DNA of 64,000 bases from Odontesthes bonariensis (Eukaryota > Chordata > Actinopteri > Atheriniformes > Atherinopsidae). Location of the stretch: contig NC_134510.1 in the NCBI RefSeq assembly GCF_027942865.1, positions 38,956,686 to 39,020,685 on the forward strand. The letters run 5' to 3'. A program made the translations under genes and the position numbers. A model generated the notes under the pieces. The model made no database searches and was not told the DNA's origin. It saw only the letters and a program-made list of their open reading frames with translations. How positions within the stretch are numbered: position 1 is the stretch's first letter; the number at the start of each line of letters is the position of its first letter. Of the stretch, positions 35,099-46,933 are shown one piece after another.

Positions 35099-35347
35099 CG
35101 GGTGAAACTAAATATTTAGCTAATTTGCAAATTCAAATGGCGGTAACAGGAAGTACCAAAATAAAAGCTTGTGGAGGTCCGAGTGTGTTTATAGTGGCAA
35201 ATAATGAATAAAACCCATCTTATCCGGGGAGATGGACTCTTGGACATGGATTATCGTGATAATAGCTACCTAAAATAACAAACACGGTTGGAGAAACTTT
35301 ATTTGAAGAGTTTTTAGTGTCACTTTTATGAAGGGTGCTGGACTTAT

Positions 35348-35640
35348 GCAGCATATCACATGAAGAAGAGTCTGTTTTTAAGCTGAACATTTTTAGTAGA
35401 AAACAAAAGAATTTGAAATTGAATCAGGTCTAATAAGAATTCACTGTTTGTTCTTCATTCGAAATATTTTCTGGAATGAACTTAATGATAAAATCAGCAA
35501 TTTTTGAGTGAATTTTGAAGTGTCTGTGTTTAGAACGTGACTTTTATTTCAAATCAATTTATTTGTAGCACATTTCATGTACAAAACAGTTCAAAGTGCT
35601 TCACATAAAATAAAAGCATGGCAGCAGGGAGTGGAAGAAG
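35348..35640 (+). repeat. pycard 3' flank, duplicated segment 2
   Basis: This is the second copy of 34531-34810. The dispersed repeat continues to about 35960 with GTTTTTAACCTGGATTTAAA and GGCAGTTTGTTCCACTTG. Nothing coding is seen. Confidence 0.9.
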
Positions 35641-36019
35641 CATTAAAAATACATAAAAGAATATAAAGAGAAAGAAATAAAATAATTTAAATGATTAAAA
35701 ACCAGCAACAGTCCAGATAAGTTCAAAGATATCGTGCAGATTTCATGCATAGACACATGAGAACAGAAATGTTTTTAACCTGGATTTAAAAATGTCTCCA
35801 TTTGGTGAAAGTTTAATCTCCACTGGCAGTTTGTTCCACTTGTAGAAATGAGGAAAAGTGATTCTAAATGTTTTTTGAAAATGTGGGAATGAGTGATCAG
35901 GCCTTCATCATTTATCAACAAACCTTTATCACTGAGTCCAAGATGATCTATTGCTTCCAATAAGTACATTTATTCCTCTGGAATTGTAATCCAAAACTTG
36001 GCTAACTACATTTCAGCAT

Positions 36020-36205
36020 TTTTTTGTGATTATAGGACTGTTTAGGTGAGTTTGTCTGCTGAATCTGCTCGTGTGTCTTGTCCTGCCTCCACCTCTGGCA
36101 CCCTCTATGCTTTCATTACCCCCTACCCGAACCAGGGTTTGCATCCCCACCCCGCTGTGACTGGTGTGCAGTTGGTGAGAGGCTGAGGTAGCTTGTGGCT
36201 GTAAA
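36020..36205 (+). repeat. Dispersed repeat (partner at 21570-21780)
   Basis: This is the reverse complement of 21570-21780, ending in an A-run at 36204-36220. The family is unknown. Confidence 0.6.
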
Positions 36206-36293
36206 AAAAAAAAAAAAAGATGGTTGTTGTGGTGTGAGGAGCAGTGATGGCTGGCATTAGGGGGGTGACTCTGGGACGCCAGTGATCACTGGC

Positions 36294-37190
36294 TGTGTTC
36301 GAAACCGCCTACTACTCCTACTAACTTTAACTTTTTTTAAGTTCCCGGATGCATACTAGATTCTCTGAAATGTTGGGTATGCATCATGAGGTTACTACTC
36401 ATACTCAAACTACCCAAGATGCAACGTAACGTGACGTCGCCGATCGTCATTTCCTGTCAAAACGGCAGTTTCAAGCTAGCTACAACGAGGGTAGCTACAC
36501 TTCCTGTTTTCAAAACAAAAGCACCAATTGTATGGTAATGGCTTTCCCTATGATAAAAGGCAACGGGTATTTTATTTTGTGAAAATAACCGGAAGTGCGT
36601 TGCTCAGCAAGATGACAGGAGACATGTAAGTGGATTGCATGTTTGAAATAAAAAAAATGAAACAAAGTAAAAAGCAGTCAGCCCTCCTCTTCCAGGGACA
36701 GATGATCAGTCAAAGTTTCTGTAATAAGGAATTCAATGGTTCCCAGATCCTCCAAAACTTGTCTGATTTATGGTTAAGGTCATGAGTCAACTTCTCAAGA
36801 GGAATAAGAGCAGAAATCTGTGTTAACCACATGTCGACGGTAGGGACCCGGGGAGTTGACCACCTCAGCAAAATACATTTTTTAGCCAGAAATAAAAGAA
36901 TTATCAACAAAGACTTGGTATCTGCGTCAAAGAGAGTGTCTAGGGTATGACTGAGGAGACAGAAAGAGGAATTCAGCAAAAATGTTTTACCAGTGACCTC
37001 CTGGATTACGGAGTGTACCCCCTTCCAGAAAGTCTGGATAGGGGAGCAATGCACTTCCAGTTATTTTCACAAAATGAACCTACCCTCGTTGTAGCTAGCT
37101 TGAAACTGCCATTTTGACAGGAAATGACGATCTGCGACGTCCAGTTACGTTGCATCTTGGGTAGTTTAAGTATGACAAGTAACTACTACA
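36294..37190 (-). mobile_element. Broken MITE (TGTTCGAAACCGC family) with an L1-like fragment inside
   Basis: GGCTGTGTTCGAAACCGCC at 36294 starts the reverse complement of the right half of the complete element 62724-63410, ending near 36620. Part of the same element recurs in forward orientation at 37060-37185. Between them lies the minus-strand ORF 36710-37054. The two inverted halves around an unrelated insert suggest rearrangement. Confidence 0.7.
36710..37054 (-). pseudogene. L1-like LINE ORF2 C-terminal fragment
   Basis: The 114-residue minus-strand ORF has FWKGVHSVI, then FLAKKCILLRW and, near its end, ISALIPLEKLTH. This is the pattern of the region after the reverse transcriptase in L1-clade ORF2 proteins (FW..V..I then AKK.IL..W). 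No reverse-transcriptase motifs are present. It is a dead fragment. Confidence 0.6.
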
Positions 37191-37198
37191 ACTTCAAG

Positions 37199-37229
37199 CA
37201 CAATAATAATAATAACAATAATAATAATG

Positions 37230-37280
<51 letters not shown>

Positions 37281-37335
37281 GTAATAATAATAATAATCAT
37301 AGTAAAAATAATATAATACTACTAATAATAGTAAT

Positions 37336-37371
<36 letters not shown>

Positions 37372-37500
37372 TAATAATAATAATAATAGTAATGTAATAG
37401 TAATAATAATAATAATAATAATAATAGTAATAATAATAATAATCATAGTAAAATAATATAATACTACTAATAATAGTAATGTAATAATAATAATAGTAAT

Positions 37501-37536
<36 letters not shown>

Positions 37537-37655
37537 TAATAATAATAATAATAATAGTAATGTAATAGTAATAATAATAATAATGATAATAATAATAATA
37601 GTAATAATAATAATAATCACAGTAAAAATAATATAATACTACTAATAATAGTAAT

Positions 37656-37697
<42 letters not shown>

Positions 37698-37725
37698 TAA
37701 TAATAATAATAATAATAGTAATGTA

Positions 37726-37784
<59 letters not shown>

Positions 37785-37785
37785 T
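37199..37785. repeat. (AAT)n microsatellite, interrupted
   Basis: Nearly 590 bp of AAT units are broken by recurring blocks such as AATCATAGTAAAAATAATAT and AGTAATGTAATAGTAATAAT, so a larger segment was itself duplicated about three times. The poly-Asn and poly-Ile ORFs here are artefacts. Confidence 0.97.
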
Positions 37786-38107
37786 CAATTCGGTAATGAA
37801 AATATGGTCACACTAGCATAAATCATGACCGTCAATTTTGTTAACAGTGTGGAATTTTTAGATGAAGTTTTTTTTTTTTTTTTTTTTGGTAAAGAAATGT
37901 AGAACTTGTAGGATGCATGCAAACGCACCATTACAACGCCATCAGGGTCACAAGAAATGTGTTCACCAAGTAACTGCTGAAGAGAAGAAATAAAGCTGAG
38001 AGTACCAGAACACTATTACCCTGCAGTCCTGTTGTATACCAGAACTGAAATCTGCATCCATTGTCCAGCAGAAGGACAAAGTGTTCAACACTCAGAGGCA
38101 TGGTTAA
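37786..38107 (+). repeat. Left arm of a fold-back element
   Basis: AATTCGGTAATGAAAATATGG through CACTCAGAGGCATGGTTAAA is mirrored at 39175-39495. Outside each arm lies an AAT/ATT microsatellite and a shared CTACAACTTCAAGCACAA flank, so the inverted symmetry reaches about 37180-39590. The arms enclose about 1.07 kb. Confidence 0.85.
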
Positions 38108-39174
38108 AGTAAGAGAGGATGAAACCCAACTACCACTCTATCTAGGCAATTCCAGGACAGTCACATCCATCTGGAATACTTTTAAATTGTTTATAAACTA
38201 TTCAGAGTGGGTCTATGTCAGATCTCGTTTGTGGCTCAGTGGAATTTTTTTTATGAAGTTTTTTTTTTTGTAGAGAAATACAGAACTTGTATGATGCATG
38301 CAACCAACAGCAAGCTATCAATAAAATCAAAGGTATACAACATATGATTACTGCCAGTGTTGTATAGTAACGAAGTAAAAATACTTCACTACTGTACTTA
38401 AGTATATTTTGGAATACTTTGTACTTTCCTCGAGTTTAACATTTTTCGACAACTTTCACTTTTACTTCACTATATTTCCGAACTTAATTGCATACTTTTA
38501 CTCAGATACATTTTCATTGTTCGGTTTAGTTACTCGTTCCAAAAAAAAGAGAGAGAGAAACATTTTCTGTACTGAGTTATTTTATTTATTTTTTAGAAAG
38601 GTTTACAAAAGGGGTTTCAAACTGGACTCCCTCTTCAGCTGCCAGATAAGCTTCAGTTTTCTCCTATTTTTTTCTTTAAATTTAGTTTATAATGACGGCA
38701 ATAACAGTAGCAGCCTCTTTTGTTTCATTTTTTTCTTAATGGTGTAATGTACGCCTCATTTTCAGCACTGACCTTACATGAAGAAGAAAAAGCTAAAGGT
38801 TCACAAAGTTTGTATTGGTGGTGCAATTTTATTTTGCAAAGTTTTGCTTTGCTCTCTAGCGCCTCGCGTTTTCAAATGTGCGTTGCAACTTCTTGAACTA
38901 CGGCAGGCGGTATGTGTCAAGATTCAAGAAGCTATGGCTTCAGACTCAAGGTCCATACAAACAAAAAGACATCAAGACACACAGTACAAAGGATTACATA
39001 ACACACATACAACAACACTATACATACAGATGACAGATAACATGTCAGATAACATAAGTTGACATATTGAGATTTTTGACGGAGATAATTTTACACCAAT
39101 GAGGACTAATTTATGAATGAATATGTTGATTTGAGCTAATAAATGACTTAATTTATCACATAGTGTCCCTTTAA

Positions 39175-39495
39175 CCAAGCCTCTGAGTGTTGAACACTTT
39201 GTTCTTTCTGCTGGACAATGGATGCAGAGTTCAGTTCTGGTATACAACAGGACTGCAGGGTAATAGTGTTCTGGTACTCTCAGCTTCATTTCTTCTCTTC
39301 AGCAGTTACTTGGTGAACACATTTCTTGTGACCCTGATGGCGTTGTAATGGTGCGTTTGCATGCATCATACAAGTTCTACATTTCTTTACCAAAAAAAAA
39401 AAAAAAAAAAAAAACTTCATAAAAAAATTCCACACTGTTAACAAAATTGACGGTCATGATTTATGCTAGTGTGGCCATATTTTCATTACCGAATT
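39175..39495 (-). repeat. Right arm of the fold-back element
   Basis: This is the reverse complement of 37786-38107 with few differences, followed by an ATT microsatellite (39496-39565). No ORF survives the arm. Confidence 0.85.
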
Positions 39496-39530
39496 GATTA
39501 TTTTTATTATTATTATTATTATTATTATTA

Positions 39531-39564
<34 letters not shown>

Positions 39565-39813
39565 GTGCTTGAAGTTGTAGTAGTGGTTTTTCTTCCTTAC
39601 TTGAAGAAGAAAAACTTAAAGGTTCACAAAGTTTGTATTTTCTGTCTAAATTTTGCCTGCACTTGGTTGTGTGCAGATTTGAAGTGTATTTGACCTTCAA
39701 AGTTTACTAAAATATAAAAAATGTCATTCAAACTGCATTTGCCTTGTTTACTTTTTACTTATACTTTTCATTACATTACTTAAGTACATCTATTTTTACA
39801 GTAATTCTCATAC

Positions 39814-40248
39814 TTAAAGCTGCAGTCGGCAGGTTTTCAAAATTGCGAGTCTAAAGTCGGAAAATTCGAACTGATACAACTTTCAGGTCCCTCCCCCAAC
39901 CTCTAACAAGCTCCGAATCGCCCCCCCCTCCCCCTCCCCCTCTGTGGACGAGGTTGTGCACGTGAGTTCACACCAGTGTGCGCGCACACAAGCTGGGGGC
40001 AGACTCACGCTCAGAATGGAAGACGTGGTTGGTGACTGTTCTGCTCAGATAATAGATAAATAATAAACCTAACTTGATTGGTTAAAAACAGCCGGGAGCG
40101 CTCGGTTTTTGCAAGCATGATTACAGGCTTCAGAGGGAGCTACAGAATTCGGGATTTTTCCTAAACAGCCTATTTAATATTCTACTTCCAGAATCCCATG
40201 ACAGTTCAACCTAATATGACTAAAAAAAAGTTGCCGACGGCAGCTTTA
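39814..40248. mobile_element. Small element, TIR TTAAAGCTGC(A/C)GTCGGCA
   Basis: TTAAAGCTGCAGTCGGCA and TGCCGACGGCAGCTTTAA are inverted ends. The 30-odd bases AAGTACATCTATTTTTACAG and onward occur on both sides, as a long duplication around the element. The interior has C-rich runs at 39890-39950 and no ORF. Confidence 0.7.
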
Positions 40249-40649
40249 AGTACATCTATTTTTACAGTAATTCTCATACTTAAGTACAAGATGTTTCGGA
40301 TACTTTAAGACTTTAACTCAAGTAACATTTCAGTCAGTGACTTGGACTTTTACCAAAGTCATATTTTGGAGGGGATCCTTTACTTTTACTTGAGTGTGAG
40401 ATTTCATTACAGTGGAAACCGCTTATAGTGGTCACGGATATAGTAATCAACCGCTTATATAGATCAAAAGGCTTGGGACAGAATCATTTCTATACAAATG
40501 CTGTTTGAATAATTTGTTTATAGTAATCAAGAAATCCGCTTATAATGTTCATTTTTGGCCATTTTATGAATGTAAACATGTGCAAAAATAATTTTAAAAC
40601 TATGTGTAGCTATTTTATTTTTTACTCCCTTGATTCCTTTCTGGACGTT

Positions 40650-43600
40650 TGCTTCTGCCCTATGCTTCTGCCCTATGCTTCTGCCCTATGCTTCTGCCCT
40701 ATGCTTCTGCCTATGCTTCTGCCCTATGCTTCTGCTCTATGCTTCTGCCCTATGTTTCTGCCCTATGCTTCTGCTCTATGCTTCTGCTCTATGCTTCTGC
40801 CCTATGCTTCTGCTCTATGCTTCTGCCCTATGCTTCTGCTCTATGCTTCTGCCCTATGCTTCTGCCCTATGCCTCTGCCCTATGTTTCTGCCCTATGCTT
40901 CTGCTCTATGCTTCTGCTCTATGCTTCTGCCCTATGCTTCTGCTCTATGCTTCTGCCCTATGCTTCTGCTCTATGCTTCTGCCCTATGCTTCTGCCCTAT
41001 GCCTCTGCCCTATGTTTCTGCCCTATGCTTCTGCCCTATGCTTCTGCCCTATGCTTCTGCCTATGCTTCTGCCTATGCTTCTGCCTATGCTTCTGCCCTA
41101 TGCTTCTGCTCTATGCTTCTGCCCTATGCTTGTGCTCTATGCTTCTGCCCTATGTTTCTGCCCTATGCTTCTTCGCTATGCTTCTGCCCTATGCTTCTGC
41201 CTATGCTTCTGCCCTATGCTTCTTCGCTATGCTTCTGCCCTATGCTTCTGCCCTATGCTTCTGCCCTATGCTACTGCCCTATGCTTCTGCCCTATGTTTC
41301 TGCCCTATGCTTCTGCCTATGCTTCTGCCCTATGTTTCTGCCCTATGCTTCTGCCTATGCTTCTGCCCTATGCTTCTGCCCTATGCTTCTGCCCTATGCT
41401 TCTGCCTATGCTTCTGCCCTATGTTTCTGCCCTATGCTTCTGCCTATGCTTCTGCCTATGCTTCTGCCCTATGTTTCTGCCCTATGCTTCTGCCTATGCT
41501 TCTGCCTATGCTTCTGCCCTATGCTTCTGCCCTATATTTCTGCCTATGCTTCTGCCTATGCTTCTGCCCTATGCTTCTGCCCTATGCTTCTGCCTATGCT
41601 TCTGCCAATGCTTCTGCCCTATGCTTCTGCCCTATGCTTCTGCCTATGCTTCTGCCTATGCTTCTGCCCTATGCTCCTTGCCCTATGCTTCTGCCTATGC
41701 TTCTGCCCTATGCTTCTGCCCTATGCTCCTTGCCCTATGCTCCTTGCCCTATGCTTCTGCCCTATGCTTCTGCCCTATGCTTCTGCCCTATGCTCCTTGC
41801 CCTATGCTTCTGCCCTATGCTTCTGCCCTATGCTTCTGCCTATGCTTCTGCCCTATGCTTCTGCCCTATGCTTCTGCTCTATGCTTGTGCCCTATGCTTC
41901 TGCCCTATGCTCCTTGCCCTATGCTTCTGCCCTATGCTTCTGCCCTATGCTTCTGCCCTATGCTCCTTGCCCTATGCTTCTGCCCTATGCTTCTGCCCTA
42001 TGCTTCTGCCTATGCTTCTGCCTATGCTTCTGCCCTATGCTTCTGCCCTATGCTTCTGCCCTATGCTTCTGCCCTATGCTTCTGCTCTATGCTTGTGCCC
42101 TATGCTTCTGCCCTATGCTCCTTGCCCTATGCTTCTGCCCTATGCTTCTGCCCTATGCTTCTGCCCTATGCTCCTTGCCCTATGCTTCTGCCCTATGCTT
42201 CTGCCCTATGCTTCTGCTCTATGCTTCTGCTCTATGCTTCTGCCCTATGCTTCTGCCCTATGCTTCTGCCCTATGCCTCTGCCCTATGTTTCTGCCCTAT
42301 GCTTCTGCCTATGCTTCTGCTCTATGCTTCTGCCCTATGCTTCTGCCCTATGCTTCTGCCCTATGCCTCTGCCCTATGTTTCTGCCCTATGCTTCTGCCC
42401 TATGCTTCTGCCCTATGCTTCTGCTCTATGCTTCTGCCCTATGCTTCTGCTCTATGCTTCTGCCCTATGCTTCTGCCCTATGCCTCTGCCCTATGTTTCT
42501 GCCCTATGCTTCTGCCCTATGCTTCTGCCCTATGCTTCTGCTCTATGCTTCTGCCCTATGCTTCTGCCCTATGCTTCTGCCTATGCTTCTGCCTATGCTT
42601 CTGCCCTATGCTTCTGCTCTATGCTTCTGCCCTATGCTTCTGCTCTATGCTTCTGCCCTATGTTTCTGCCCTATGCTTCTTGGCTATGCTTCTGCCCTAT
42701 GCTTCTGCCTATGCTTCTGCCCTATGCTTCTTCGCTATGCTTCTGCCCTATGCTTCTGCCCTATGCTTCTGCCCTATGCTACTGCCCTATGCTTCTGCCC
42801 TATGTTTCTGCCCTATGCTTCTGCCTATGCTTCTGCCCTATGTTTCTGCCCTATGCTTCTGCCTATGCTTCTGCCTATGCTTCTGCCCTATGCTTCTGCC
42901 CTATGCTTCTGCCTATGCTTCTGCCCTATGTTTCTGCCCTATGCTTCTGCCTATGCTTCTGCCTATGCTTCTGCCCTATGCTTCTGCCCTATATTTCTGC
43001 CTATGCTTCTGCCTATGCTTCTGCCCTATGCTTCTGCCCTATGCTTCTGCCTATGCTTCTGCCAATGCTTCTGCCCTATGCTTCTGCCCTATGCTTCTGC
43101 CTATGTTTCTGCCCTATGCTTCTGCCTATGCTTCTGCCCTATGCTCCTTGCCCTATGCTTCTGCCTATGCTTCTGCCCTATGCTTCTGCCCTATGCTCCT
43201 TGCCCTATGCTCCTTGCCCTATGCTTCTGCCCTATGCTTCTGCCCTATGCTTCTGCCCTATGCTCATTGCCCTATGCTTCTGCCCTATGCTTCTGCCCTA
43301 TGCTTCTGCCTATGCTTCTGCCCTATGCTTCTGCCCTATGCTTCTGCTCTATGCTTGTGCCCTATGCTTCTGCCCTATGCTCCTTGCCCTATGCTTCTGC
43401 CCTATGCTTCTGCCCTATGCTTTTGCCCTATGCTCCTTGCCCTATGCTTCTGCCCTATGCTTCTGCCCTATGCTTCTGCCTATGCTTCTGCCTATGCTTC
43501 TGCCCTATGCTTCTGCCCTATGCTTCTGCCCTATGCTTCTGCTCTATGCTTGTGCCCTATGCTTCTGCCCTATGCTTCTGCGCTATGCTTCTGCCCTATG

Positions 43601-44600
43601 CTTCTGCCTATGCTTCTGCCCTATGCTTCTGCCCTATGCTTCTGCCCTATGTTTCTGCCCTATGCTTCTGCCTATGCTTCTGCCCTATGTTTCTGCCCTA
43701 TGCTTCTGCCTATGCTTCTGCCTATGCTTCTGCCCTATGTTTCTGCCCTATGCTTCTGCCTATGCTTCTGCCTATGCTTCTGCCCTATATTTCTGCCCTA
43801 TGCTTCTGCCTATGCTTCTGCCCTATGCTTCTGCCCTATGCTTCTGTCTATGCTTCTGCCAATGCTTCTGCCCTATGCTTCTGCCCTATGCTTCTGCCTA
43901 TGCTTCTGCCCTATGCTTCTGCCCTATGCTCCTTGCCCTATGCTTCTGCCCTATGCTTCTGCCTATGCTTCTGCCCTATGCTTCTGCCCTATGCTCCTTG
44001 CCCTATGCTCCTTGCCCAATGCTTCTGCCCTATGCTTCTGCCCTATGCTTCTGCCCTATGCTCCTTGCCCTATGTTTCTGCCCTATGCTTCTGCCCTATG
44101 CTTCTGCCCTATGCTCCTTGCCCTATGCTCCTTGCCCTATGCTTCTGCCCTATGCCCCTTGCCCTATGTTTCTGCCCTATGCTTCTGCCCTATGCTTCTG
44201 CCCTATGCTTCTGCCCTATGCTTCTGCCCTATGTTTCTGCCCTATGCTTCTGCCCTATGCTCCTTGCCCTATGCTTCTGCCCTATGCTCCTTGCCCTATG
44301 CTTCTGCCCTATGCTTCTGCCTATGCTTCTGCCTATGCTTCTGCCCTATGCTCCTTGCCCTATGCTTCTGCCCTATGCTTCTGCCCTATGCTTCTGCCCT
44401 ATGTTTCTGCCCTATGCTTCTGCCCTATGCTCCTTGCCCTATGCTTCTGCCCTATGCTCCTTGCCCTATGCTTCTGCCCTATGCTTCTGCCTATGCTTCT
44501 GCCTATGCTTCTGCCTATGCTTCTGCCCTATGCTCCTTGCCCTATGCTTCTGCCCTATGCTTCTGCCCAATGCCTCTGCCCTTTGCTTCTGCCTCGCTAG
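40650..44600. repeat. 13-bp minisatellite (CTATGCTTCTGCC), about 3.95 kb, with higher-order structure
   Basis: The unit CTATGCTTCTGCC alternates with 12-bp (one C fewer), 14-bp (CTCCTTGCC) and substituted forms (TGTTTC, TGCCTC, CTCTATG, TTCGCTATG). Marker variants recur about 1.46-1.51 kb apart; for example CTTCTTCGCTATG at 41168 pairs with CTTCTTGGCTATG at 42676, and ATGCTTGTGCCC at 41881 pairs with 43351. So the array itself was duplicated. The unit has no stop codon in any forward frame, which creates three overlapping ORFs of over 1300 codons with a 13-residue period. These are not genes. Confidence 0.97.
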
Positions 44601-44641
44601 CTAACGTAACGAGTTGACACCGGGCAGCAAGTGCGCGAATC

Positions 44642-44854
44642 ATGGCGGGAAAAGGGAAGTAATTTTCTCTGGATGAAAAACGTAGTCTCCTCGAGGCGTA
44701 TGACAAATTAGCAAAAACGAGCCAACGAGATGCTGCGGCGAAGCTTGGCATTCCTCAGGCTACCTTGTGTAGTCTAATTAAGCAACGAGAGACAGTCATG
44801 AATGCTAACGATGGAGAAAGAAAACGACGGCGCACTGCGCAGTACTGTAATTAA
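44642..44854 (+). pseudogene. Tigger transposase N-terminal helix-turn-helix remnant
   Basis: ATG 44642 begins MAGKGK followed by an in-frame TAA. The frame then continues FSLDEKRSLLEAYDKL and QRDAAAKLGIPQATLCSLI to a stop at 44854. This is the CENP-B/pogo N-terminal DNA-binding helix-turn-helix. The DDE domain is absent and the early stop makes it dead. Confidence 0.75.
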
Positions 44855-45087
44855 ACTTGCATGATAATAAAATTCAGTAAATGCTGAAGCTATCCGTTTC
44901 ATTTAATTTTTCTCATTGAAAAACGATACAAATGGCATTTAGATGATATTCTGCATAAAAAAATAAGTGAAATACCTGTACTGTAATACAAATTCGGTTT
45001 TAGTAATCAACCGCTTATAGAGTTCAAATTGGCTCTGGACCAACGTGATCACTATAAGCGGTTTCCACTGTACTTTATACAACACTG

Positions 45088-45560
45088 ATTACCAGAGGTG
45101 GGAGAAAGTCCCTATGTTGCAAGTCCAAGTAGAGTCTCAAGTCTTTGCTCTCAAGTCAAAGTCCTGTGATTTTTTTTTTCGATTCCCAACCAAGTCCTAA
45201 CAAATCGATTATAATTAATGATACGGATCATGACCACGCCTCAATTAAGTTGTTTATATTTTATTGTTAATGTTCTGCCACTTATTCATTTGTTTATTTT
45301 TATTAATATTGTGTTTAGATGCTTCGTCAATATAAGATCTGCCTTCTTGTGCCAATAAAGCTATTTGAAATTGAAAAAAATTGGGCGATATCTTTAGTAT
45401 CTTTTTTTTGTGTGTATTGGCATTAATTATCCAGCCAAGACTGATAACAGGAGTGCATTTGTAAATCAATAGACAATAGACTTTGGGAGGTATTTCTCCT
45501 TTTATTTCTACACAAACTTGCTGAAACTAGCCACGGCCCTGCCCACAGGAGGATGTTTCT
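45088..45560. other. No gene; degenerate MITE-like sequence
   Basis: 45090-45200 carries CAAGTC repeats like the hAT element in etv2 intron 6. The rest is AT-rich with no domain-bearing ORF. Confidence 0.45.
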
Positions 45561-45591
45561 CAGTTCCGCCATCTGGGCGTTGGTTTGAGGA

Positions 45592-45601
45592 GGAAGTGAA
45601 A
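45592..45601 (+). promoter_or_regulatory. EICE-like site (GGAAGTGAAA)
   Basis: GGAAGTGAAA is a perfect match to the ETS-IRF composite element GGAANNGAAA, used by PU.1 with IRF4/IRF8 in myeloid and B cells. It lies about 120 bp before a good splice donor (45713) that may end the first exon of the PYD array gene. A ten-base motif can occur by chance. Confidence 0.3.
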
Positions 45602-45619
45602 GTACTTTCAAAGCCCATA

Positions 45620-45712
45620 AACTCCCTGCTCTGGCTTTCAGAAGCTGGAGACGTGGCTGTGTTTCAGTCCTGAAGCAGAGTGCTGGCAGAGCTGCAGGGT
45701 TCCTCAGAGAAG
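45620..45712 (+). other. Candidate 5' UTR exon of the multi-PYD gene
   Basis: The stretch ends at CAGAGAAG|GTGAGC, a strong donor, and is the only convincing one between the Tigger element and the first PYD exon. No in-frame coding joins it to 46934. The 5' edge is unknown. The gap to 46930 holds a common repeat fragment (46146-46215) and a G+C-balanced stretch without domains. Confidence 0.3.
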
Positions 45713-46145
45713 GTGAGCGGCACACCTGCACACAGCACATCCCTGCAGCACCCTGAGGGAGCATCAGTGTCTGCTCACTTTCAGCTGGGCGCTCTGACTT
45801 CCTGTTTCCAGCCGTTTTTATTCCTGTGTGGAAACAGCTTACAGAAAGCCACTCTAACCAGTCTCAGTTCATTTCCTTCCGAGCTTCACAGGAAGGGTTT
45901 GAGTTGTTCATTCAGTACATTTTAGAAAGATTTAATCAGATAAACGCACACAGAGGCGCGCGCGCGCACAGAAACGCACTACGGAAGAAGAGGAAAGGAA
46001 ATATTTTATAGTTCGTTGTAAAAACAAATGAAATAACATCATTAACGTTAGTTCCAAATCTTTAAACGTGCGCAGGAACAAACTTTGGAGAGATCAGAGT
46101 CTGCTTTAGGCTGCAGAAACATTCCTTTCTGATGACACATCTCTC

Positions 46146-46215
46146 ACAAACATTACATTACATTACGGTCATTTTGCAGACGCTTTTAACCAAAGCGACT
46201 TACAATAAGTGCGTT
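46146..46215. repeat. Common fish repeat fragment (CCAAAGCGACTTACA family)
   Basis: ACATTACATTACGGTCATTT then GCAGACGCTTTTAACCAAAG and CGACTTACAATAAG; sister to 18004-18075. Confidence 0.6.
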
Positions 46216-46933
46216 CAACATCGGTAGGCAAAAGGTGGGCTCACTGCTCATGCGCCGACGTCTTTGTCCTATTTAAATCTGTCAGAGAGCTGATTGGTCA
46301 GGAGGCGGGGCTTTTACAGGTATCGGGTGCTTGTCTGCCAACCCAACCTGCTCCGGAGCATCAGCTGTCAGGGTGAAACAGCTGGTTAGAAGAGAACCAG
46401 CTGGGTGATTCTGATCATTACGCACAGATGGAAGAACATTTCCACTGCTTTGTATCCACAGTCCCTGTTCTCCCGCTGGATGCTGAGCCTGACCAGGGTC
46501 AGAGCTGTGCTTATATTCACACACTTTACTGAGTTTTACTACAAGCTGATTTCAGTTTTGTCTGAGTTTAGCTGGAGAAAATAGTTTTGCATCCACACAC
46601 TGATCTGTTCGATGCAGCGACACAACGTATCTACAGGCCTGTGTTCTCCTGCCGTCAGTGACACGTAGATCTGAGTGTCATCTGCATAGTTGTGGTAGGA
46701 CACATTATAGCTGCGTATTAGCTAGCCTAATGGAAGCATGTACAGATTGAACAATAGGGGTCCCAGGATTGACCCCTGGGGAACCCCACAGGTCGTAGCC
46801 ATTTGGTCTGAGACACAGTTACTGATTTCAACAAAATATTTGTGCAGTGCAGCTGCTTTCTTTGTCACATGACTGGATGTTTGCAGCTCCCAGTCCTCTG
46901 TGTACTGGTTGATATCTTCTTGTAATTTTCCAG

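Larger units (their letters stand above)
40410..45070 (+). mobile_element. pogo/Tigger-type element expanded by a minisatellite
   Basis: The inverted ends CAGTGGAAACCGCTTATAGTG and CACTATAAGCGGTTTCCACTG are flanked by TA (40408-40409 and 45071-45072). The internal motif TAGTAATCAACCGCTTATA occurs near both ends. About 85 percent of the 4.66 kb is a 13-bp minisatellite. Only an N-terminal transposase remnant is left (44642-44854). Confidence 0.9.
38355..45087 (+). mobile_element. MITE (TIR CAGTGTTGTATA) swollen by later insertions
   Basis: CAGTGTTGTATAGTAACGAA at the left and TACTTTATACAACACTG at the right are inverted ends. The interior has the AAGTAAAAATACTTC and GTACTTTCCTC stretches common in fish MITEs. 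It contains the right fold-back arm, a small element (39814-40248) and the whole Tigger element. The flanks ATTACTGC and ATTACCAG are at best a decayed duplication. Confidence 0.6.

Noticed and set aside
37124-37620. Poly-asparagine and poly-isoleucine ORFs
   Set aside because: Translation of the AAT microsatellite on each strand.
40545-44617. Three overlapping plus-strand ORFs of about 1320-1350 codons rich in Cys, Leu, Met and Pro
   Set aside because: They are the three frames of a 13-bp minisatellite that contains no stop codon; all three read the same 13-residue cycle. They lie inside a Tigger element.
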